Assembly (NCBI RefSeq): GCF_024029355.1
Contig: NZ_CP097117.1
Location: 1,240,001-1,304,000, forward strand
Direction of reading: 5' to 3'
Origin: Fructilactobacillus cliffordii
Lineage (GTDB): Bacteria > Bacillota > Bacilli > Lactobacillales > Lactobacillaceae
Length of the DNA: 64,000 nt
The translations under genes were made by a program, and so were the position numbers. Below are positions 59,215-64,000 of the stretch, one piece after another. Under the pieces are notes generated by a model. It made no database searches. It was given only the letters and a program-made list of their open reading frames with translations, and was not told the origin of the DNA. The stretch's first letter is position 1. Each line of letters starts with the position of its first letter.

Positions 59215-59511
59215 CCACAGAAACCGTTGAGATGGAGATTAAAACTAATGTGCCCGCCCAGAGAGTTGCCGGTGGTGAGAATGGCAGCCGAACGCAGTTA
59301 GTTAAATGGACCATCGAGGGCAAACCGGAACGCAGTGCAAGTATGGTTTGACGTGCAGACATACGTCAGTTGTCAGGAGGATGATGGTTCTCTGTTAAGT
59401 GGGGTAAAAGACGATCTTTCGCTGGGAAGGACCGTCTTTTACCCAAATTCAAGGTGGCACCGCGGGAAACCGTCCTTAACTACAACAGTTAGTTAAGGGC
59501 GGTTTTTTTGT
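59215..59511 (+). promoter_or_regulatory. tryptophan T-box riboswitch controlling trpDCFBA
   Basis: The specifier region AAATGGACC has codon TGG at 59307-59309. The T-box sequence AAGGTGGCACCGCGGG is at 59451-59466, followed by a terminator ACCGTCCTTAACT...AGTTAAGGGCGGT with T7 (59469-59509). An additional hairpin GGGTAAAAGACG...CGTCTTTTACCC lies just before the T-box sequence (59402-59443). Several segments are nearly identical to the opposite trpE T-box, which suggests duplication. Confidence 0.93.
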
Positions 59512-59542
59512 TGGTTGGAAAATCCAGGGAGGAATGCAACTT

Positions 59543-59590
59543 ATGGAAAGCAAGCGATGGCAATGCCGGATTGAAGCTGATCAAAACTAG
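59543..59590 (+). CDS. 15-codon open frame between the T-box and trpD
   Basis: MESKRWQCRIEADQN preceded by GGGAGG nine bases upstream and ending 22 bases before trpD. It has one Trp codon. It could be a short upstream peptide coupled to trpD translation or a remnant of a lost gene; no family is recognised. Confidence 0.35.
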   Translation: MESKRWQCRIEADQN

Positions 59591-59611
59591 GAATAATAAA
59601 AGGAGTTAACT

Positions 59612-60634
59612 ATGATTAAAACCGCAATTACGTTATTGAGCCAACGCCACGATTTAACTGCTGCCCAAACCCACGCTGTGTTAGACGAAATGATGAACGA
59701 TGGAACCACCCCCAGCGAACAAGCCGCCTTTTTAATGGGCCTCGCCAGCAAGGGTGCTACGGTAGCTGAAATTAGTGGGGCCGCCGCTTCGTTACGCGAA
59801 CACGCCACCCAGATTCAACCGCAACAGGACGTGCTCGAAATTGTCGGCACGGGTGGAGATCACGCCAATACCTTTAACATTTCGACTACCACGGCATTAG
59901 TGGTAGCTGCTACCGGCATCGTCCCGGTGGCTAAACATGGGAACCGCGCCGCCAGCAGTAAAAGTGGGGCGGCGGATGTGCTCGAGGCCCTGGGCGTCAA
60001 CCTAGCGACGAGTCCTGCCCAAGCAACTCACACTTTGACAACCGAAGGGATTTGTTTCTTATTTGCGCAAAAGTATCACCAAGCCATGCGTTTCGTGGCG
60101 CCGGTGCGTCGTGAACTAGAAATTCCCACTCTGTTTAACTACCTGGGACCGCTGGCCAATCCGGCTGGCGCTACCTACCAATTATTGGGTGTGAACGATG
60201 TTAGTTTGGTAGAACCAATGGCGCAGGTGTTAGACCAACTCGGAGTCAAAGAGGCGTTGGTGGTGCACGGTGACGATGGCTTAGACGAAGTGACCCTGAC
60301 AACCACGACGCATTTTGCTCTGTTACATCAGCACGAAATTACCACGGGAATCATTGATCCGGAAGCACTGGGCCTTTCCCTGTGTCAACCTGAGGACTTA
60401 GTCGGTGGCACTCCACAAGAAAACGCTGAGATTACCCGCGCTATCTTGCGGGGCGAGCGGGGTCCCCGTCGAGACGTGGTGCTACTAAACGTCGCTTGTG
60501 CCTTACACGTGGCTCGACCTGATTTAACGATTGCAGCTGGTTTAAAGGTAGCTGCAGCAACGATTGACAGTAGCAAGGCTGCGCAAAAACTAGCGGAGTT
60601 TGTGGCCGCAACCAACGAGGAGGATGACGCATGA
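59612..60634 (+). CDS. trpD: anthranilate phosphoribosyltransferase
   Basis: Joins anthranilate and PRPP, step two of tryptophan synthesis. The 340-residue protein has the PRPP loop GTGGDHANTFNIST near residues 81-94 and KHGNRAASSKSGAADVLEALG. AAAGGAG precedes the ATG. The stop overlaps the trpC start by four bases (ATGA). Confidence 0.97.
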   Translation: MIKTAITLLSQRHDLTAAQTHAVLDEMMNDGTTPSEQAAFLMGLASKGATVAEISGAAASLREHATQIQPQQDVLEIVGTGGDHANTFNISTTTALVVAATGIVPVAKHGNRAASSKSGAADVLEALGVNLATSPAQATHTLTTEGICFLFAQKYHQAMRFVAPVRRELEIPTLFNYLGPLANPAGATYQLLGVNDVSLVEPMAQVLDQLGVKEALVVHGDDGLDEVTLTTTTHFALLHQHEITTGIIDPEALGLSLCQPEDLVGGTPQENAEITRAILRGERGPRRDVVLLNVACALHVARPDLTIAAGLKVAAATIDSSKAAQKLAEFVAATNEEDDA

Positions 60635-61416
60635 TTTTAGATGATTTAACTAATGTAACCAAAGCACGCGTTGCCCGAGCTAAAGAGCAGCAACCGCTGG
60701 CAGAATTACAATCCCAGGTAGAAGAGCTGGATCTGATCACCGACTTTCCGTTTGAACAAGCCCTGCGCCACCCGCAACTGAGCTTTATTTGTGAAATTAA
60801 GCGCGCCTCCCCTTCCAAAGGGGACATTAAAACCACGATTAACGTATCTCAACTAGCCCGGGATTACGCCACAGCAGGCGCCAGTGCCATTTCGGTTCTG
60901 ACGGAACCTGATTATTTTAAAGGCAGTTTGGCCGATTTAGAGACCGTAACTCAAACCGTCTCGCTGCCAGTGTTGCGCAAGGATTTTACGGTGGATCCGT
61001 ACATGATTTATGCGGCAAAACGGGCCGGCGCCAGTGCCATTTTGTTAATTTGTACCATTTTATCCGATCGGGAACTATGCGAGTTCCTTGCGCTGGCAAA
61101 TCACTTAGGCTTGTCCGCCATCTTTGAAGCGCATAACGCGACGGAGGTCCAACGGGCGGTTGTTGCGGGCGCACGGATCATCGGGATTAATAACCGGAAC
61201 CTAAAAAACTTCACGGTGAACTTTGACAATGCTAAGCAGCTCCGGGCAGCAGTGCCTACCGACACGTTGATGATTGCGGAAAGTGGGGTCAAAACGGCGG
61301 CTGACATCCGTGAATTGAGTAAGATCGGCGTGGACGGCGTTCTGGTCGGTGAAACGATGATGCTGACAGCAGATCCCGTGGCTAAATTGAAGGAGTTGCG
61401 TGATGGTGAAAATTAA
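60631..61416 (+). CDS. trpC: indole-3-glycerol phosphate synthase
   Basis: TIM-barrel enzyme that closes the indole ring. The 261-residue protein has ICEIKRASPSKGDI with the catalytic Glu and Lys, VLRKDFTVDPYMIYAAK and the phosphate site IAESGVKTAADI. Separate from trpF, unlike the fused enteric form. Its end overlaps the trpF start by 14 bases. Confidence 0.97.
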   Translation: MILDDLTNVTKARVARAKEQQPLAELQSQVEELDLITDFPFEQALRHPQLSFICEIKRASPSKGDIKTTINVSQLARDYATAGASAISVLTEPDYFKGSLADLETVTQTVSLPVLRKDFTVDPYMIYAAKRAGASAILLICTILSDRELCEFLALANHLGLSAIFEAHNATEVQRAVVAGARIIGINNRNLKNFTVNFDNAKQLRAAVPTDTLMIAESGVKTAADIRELSKIGVDGVLVGETMMLTADPVAKLKELRDGEN

Positions 61417-61978
61417 ACTGTGTGGCCTCCACACGCTCGCTGACATTGACAAGGCTAACCAAGTGCAACCGGATTTTGTTGGTTTGGTTTTTGCCCCTAG
61501 TTCCCGGCAGGTGGATTTGGCGACGGCTCGGCGGTTAACCCAAGCCTTGGATCCCACCATCCCAGCGGTCGGGGTCTTTGTAGGCGCTGACTTGAAAACG
61601 GTGCTGGCGGCCGTACAGGCTCAGGTAATTCAGCTGGTGCAGTACTACGGCAGCCTGCCTCCGGATTTGATCAATCAGTTGCACCAACACCACGTTCAAC
61701 TAATTCAGGTGGTGCAAACGACCGAGGAAATTGATCCAGCTGCCGACTACGTGATGTTTGACGCTAGTCGCGGCCGAGGCCAAGCTCCCACGCAATTTGA
61801 AGCACATCATTTAGCTAAAACAGAAATTTTATCCGGAGGCATCACCTTAACTAACGTCCGGGAAGCCGTGGCAATCGTAAACCCCGCGGTCGTGGACGTT
61901 TCGAGTGGGGTGGAAACCAACGGACAGAAGGATGTAACGAAAATGCAAGCACCAACGGACTTAGTGCACCAGTTATAG
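61403..61978 (+). CDS. trpF: phosphoribosylanthranilate isomerase
   Basis: Amadori rearrangement step between TrpD and TrpC. The 191-residue TIM barrel starts (M)VKIKLCGLHTLADID with the catalytic Cys, has FVGLVFAPSSRQV, MFDASRGRGQ (FD plus phosphate loop) and the ending VDVSSGVETNGQKD. ATG at 61403 follows AAGGAG by eight bases. Somewhat divergent: the usual KICG motif reads KLCG. Confidence 0.93.
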   Translation: MVKIKLCGLHTLADIDKANQVQPDFVGLVFAPSSRQVDLATARRLTQALDPTIPAVGVFVGADLKTVLAAVQAQVIQLVQYYGSLPPDLINQLHQHHVQLIQVVQTTEEIDPAADYVMFDASRGRGQAPTQFEAHHLAKTEILSGGITLTNVREAVAIVNPAVVDVSSGVETNGQKDVTKMQAPTDLVHQL

Positions 61979-61990
61979 GAGGAAATCAAG

Positions 61991-63178
61991 ATGACAACCA
62001 ACGGTAAATTTGGCGGGTACGGGGGGCAATTTGTCCCGGAAACCCTGATGCAGGAACTGCATGAAATTGAAACCACCTATTTAAAATTACGCGAGGACCC
62101 GAAGTTCCAACGGGAATTACACGACTTACTGGATAACTACGCCAACCGGCCGTCGCTGTTGTATCACGCTCAGCACATGAAGGAAAAATTAGGGGGCGCT
62201 CAGATTTACTTTAAACGGGAAGATCTGAATCATACTGGAGCACACAAGATTAACAACGTCCTGGGGCAAGCCCTAGTGGCGCGCTACATGGGCAAGCGCA
62301 AGCTAATCGCTGAAACCGGAGCCGGTCAGCACGGCGTCGCGACCGCAACGGTAGCCGCTTTACTCGGGATGGATTGTGAAATTTACATGGGGAAAGAAGA
62401 CACTGAACGGCAACGCTTGAACGTTTTTCGGATGGAATTGTTGGGTGCTCAGGTCCACGCGGTGACCAACGGGTCGATGGTCCTGAAGGACGCGGTCAAC
62501 GCGGCCATGCAGGCTTGGGTTGCTGATGTAACCGATGCATTCTACGTGTTGGGATCCGCGGTGGGTCCCCATCCGTTTCCCATGATGGTTCGAGACTTTC
62601 AAAGCGTGATTAGCATTGAAGCCAAACAACAGATTCTGGAAGCCACTGGAAAGCTGCCGGATGCTGTGGTGGCCTGTGTTGGCGGTGGAAGCAACGCGAT
62701 CGGGAGTTTTGCCTCCTTTCTGGATGACGAAACGGTCCAATTAATCGGTTGTGAAGCAGCTGGAAAGGGCGTACATACGCAGCAACAAGCGGCCACGATT
62801 ACCAACGGAACCGATGGAATTTTTCACGGAATGAAGTCCAAATTTCTGCAAAATCCGGCTGGGCAAATTGATGAGGTGTATTCGATTTCAGCCGGTCTGG
62901 ATTATCCGGGGATTGGTCCTGAACATGCGGCGCTATCCCAATCCGGGCGGGCACAGTACGTGCCGATTACGGATGACGAAGCCGTGCAGGCCTTTGAATT
63001 TATTGCCAGGACGGAAGGAATCATCGCGGCGATTGAAAGTTCGCACGCGGTTGCTTACGTGGAAAAATTAGCACCAACGATGCGATCGGACCAGACGATT
63101 ATTTGCACGCTGTCCGGGCGGGGTGACAAGGATGTCGCCGCGATTGCACGCTACAAAGGGGTGAAGATTGATGAGTAA
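61991..63178 (+). CDS. trpB: tryptophan synthase beta chain
   Basis: PLP enzyme joining indole and serine. The 395-residue protein has the PLP lysine in [20 protein letters not shown] near K87, the monovalent/phosphate site [10 protein letters not shown] and the ETGAGQHG loop. It is of the TrpB1 type that pairs with TrpA. AGGAGG precedes the ATG. Its end overlaps trpA by eight bases. Confidence 0.98.
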   Translation: MTTNGKFGGYGGQFVPETLMQELHEIETTYLKLREDPKFQRELHDLLDNYANRPSLLYHAQHMKEKLGGAQIYFKREDLNHTGAHKINNVLGQALVARYMGKRKLIAETGAGQHGVATATVAALLGMDCEIYMGKEDTERQRLNVFRMELLGAQVHAVTNGSMVLKDAVNAAMQAWVADVTDAFYVLGSAVGPHPFPMMVRDFQSVISIEAKQQILEATGKLPDAVVACVGGGSNAIGSFASFLDDETVQLIGCEAAGKGVHTQQQAATITNGTDGIFHGMKSKFLQNPAGQIDEVYSISAGLDYPGIGPEHAALSQSGRAQYVPITDDEAVQAFEFIARTEGIIAAIESSHAVAYVEKLAPTMRSDQTIICTLSGRGDKDVAAIARYKGVKIDE

Positions 63179-63944
63179 AGTGGAACAGATTTTTGCGAAC
63201 CACAAGGCGTTTGTTGGGTTTGTTGTGGCCGGAGATCCGAGTCTGGACGCAACCGTGGATAACATTCTGGCACTTGCCGCTGGCGGGGCGGATCTGATCG
63301 AAATTGGGATTCCATTCTCGGACCCGGTTGCAGATGGTCCGGTAATCGCAGCGGCCGATAAGCGCGCGCTGGACCGGCAGGTGACGACGGATGACGTCTT
63401 CGCTGTGATTCGGCGGGTCCGGGAGCAGTCGGACGTGCCACTGGTCTTTTTGACCTACGCCAACTTGGTCTACCAGGTTGGGTATCAGGAATTTTGCCGC
63501 CGGTGTGCGGAATTAAACGTGGCCGGAATGATTATTCCAGACTTACCGTACGAGGAACAGGATGAGTTGCTGGTGGTCACACAGGAATTTGATTTGGATC
63601 TGATTCAACTGGTGGCGCCGACTTCCAAGGCCCGAATTAAAAAGATTGCGCAACGGGCGACCGGCTTTATCTACGTGGTTTCGTCCATGGGAACGACCGG
63701 AACGCGGGATAATTTTCAAACTGATTTACGGGCTGTGACGGATGAGATTCGTCAGTACACGGATACGCCCGTTGCAATTGGCTTTGGGATTCATACCCCA
63801 GAACAGGCTTACGCGATGAGTCAAGTGGCCGACGGGGTGATTGTCGGGAGTCAAATCGTGGAATTGATTGATAAAGCCGGTGAGCAAGCGCCGGCGCAAT
63901 TAACTGCCTACGTGCGGGAAATGAAACGAGCGATTACTGAATAA
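63171..63944 (+). CDS. trpA: tryptophan synthase alpha chain
   Basis: Splits indole-glycerol phosphate to indole, which passes to TrpB. The 257-residue protein has the catalytic Glu in [18 protein letters not shown] and Asp in [13 protein letters not shown], the GTTGTRDNF loop and [10 protein letters not shown]. The ATG at 63171 follows GGGGTGAAGATT; the TTG before it is not needed. It ends the trp operon. Confidence 0.97.
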   Translation: MSKVEQIFANHKAFVGFVVAGDPSLDATVDNILALAAGGADLIEIGIPFSDPVADGPVIAAADKRALDRQVTTDDVFAVIRRVREQSDVPLVFLTYANLVYQVGYQEFCRRCAELNVAGMIIPDLPYEEQDELLVVTQEFDLDLIQLVAPTSKARIKKIAQRATGFIYVVSSMGTTGTRDNFQTDLRAVTDEIRQYTDTPVAIGFGIHTPEQAYAMSQVADGVIVGSQIVELIDKAGEQAPAQLTAYVREMKRAITE

Positions 63945-63947
63945 ACG

Positions 63948-63983
63948 AAAAAAGTCGAGAAGCACCAAGCTCCTCGACTTTTT
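63948..63983 (+). terminator. terminator of the trp operon
   Basis: AAAAAGTCGAG pairs with CTCGACTTTTT around a loop of about a dozen bases, with T-rich sequence after it. Confidence 0.9.
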
Positions 63984-64000
63984 ATTTTATTTTTTAATCA

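Overview
The window is chromosomal DNA from a low-to-moderate GC Gram-positive bacterium, almost certainly a member of the Lactobacillaceae. The evidence is the rpoC/str/S10-spc-alpha ribosomal cluster, the order purK-like/pcrA/ligA/camS/gatCAB/dagK/rlmD, strong AGGAGG ribosome binding sites, tryptophan T-boxes and an L17 downstream RNA element. Genus and species cannot be fixed from the sequence alone.

Layout. 1-3.9 kb: 3' end of rpoC, then xpt (minus strand, behind a guanine riboswitch) and a prepilin peptidase. 4-21.5 kb: str operon (rpsL, rpsG, fusA) and the long S10-spc-alpha operon from rpsJ to rplQ. 21.5-25.8 kb: ECF transporter energy module (ecfA1, ecfA2, ecfT), truA, rplM and rpsI. 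25.8-29.4 kb: AT-rich accessory block with a DUF3578-DUF3883 putative nuclease, a yjdF pseudogene with its leader, and a Kiwa-like membrane protein plus DUF4868 pair. 29.4-43.9 kb: core-like genes (SPFH protein, DUF2187 protein, GH73 glucosaminidase, decayed PurK-like protein, pcrA, ligA, camS, gatCAB, diacylglycerol kinase, 23S rRNA methyltransferase). 43.9-50.4 kb: second AT-rich block with a two-gene adenine methyltransferase, a 1115-residue GIY-YIG/SF2 helicase/methylase-like protein, a DUF2513 protein and a HigBA-type toxin-antitoxin pair. 50.6-52.6 kb: old yellow enzyme homologue, glutathione peroxidase and a 47-residue acidic protein. 52.7-56.6 kb: third AT-rich block with a Gabija-type system (gajA, gajB) and a membrane protein ending in a sunset-like domain, set between two copies of one hairpin element. 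56.7-64 kb: tryptophan genes split into divergent units, trpE-trpG on the minus strand and trpD-C-F-B-A on the plus strand, each behind its own tryptophan T-box.

How it fits together. The housekeeping half makes ribosomes and RNA polymerase under promoters, r-protein leaders and terminators that can be read directly. The accessory part is a set of anti-phage or DNA-processing modules, each placed at a different junction between core genes and all far more AT-rich than their neighbours, as expected of transferred genes. The best candidate for a poorly described system is 44003-49554: a methyltransferase whose SAM-binding and NPPY halves are separate, translationally coupled genes, followed by one giant protein that joins a GIY-YIG nuclease, a DEAH helicase, a coiled coil and a methylase-like module without an NPPY motif.
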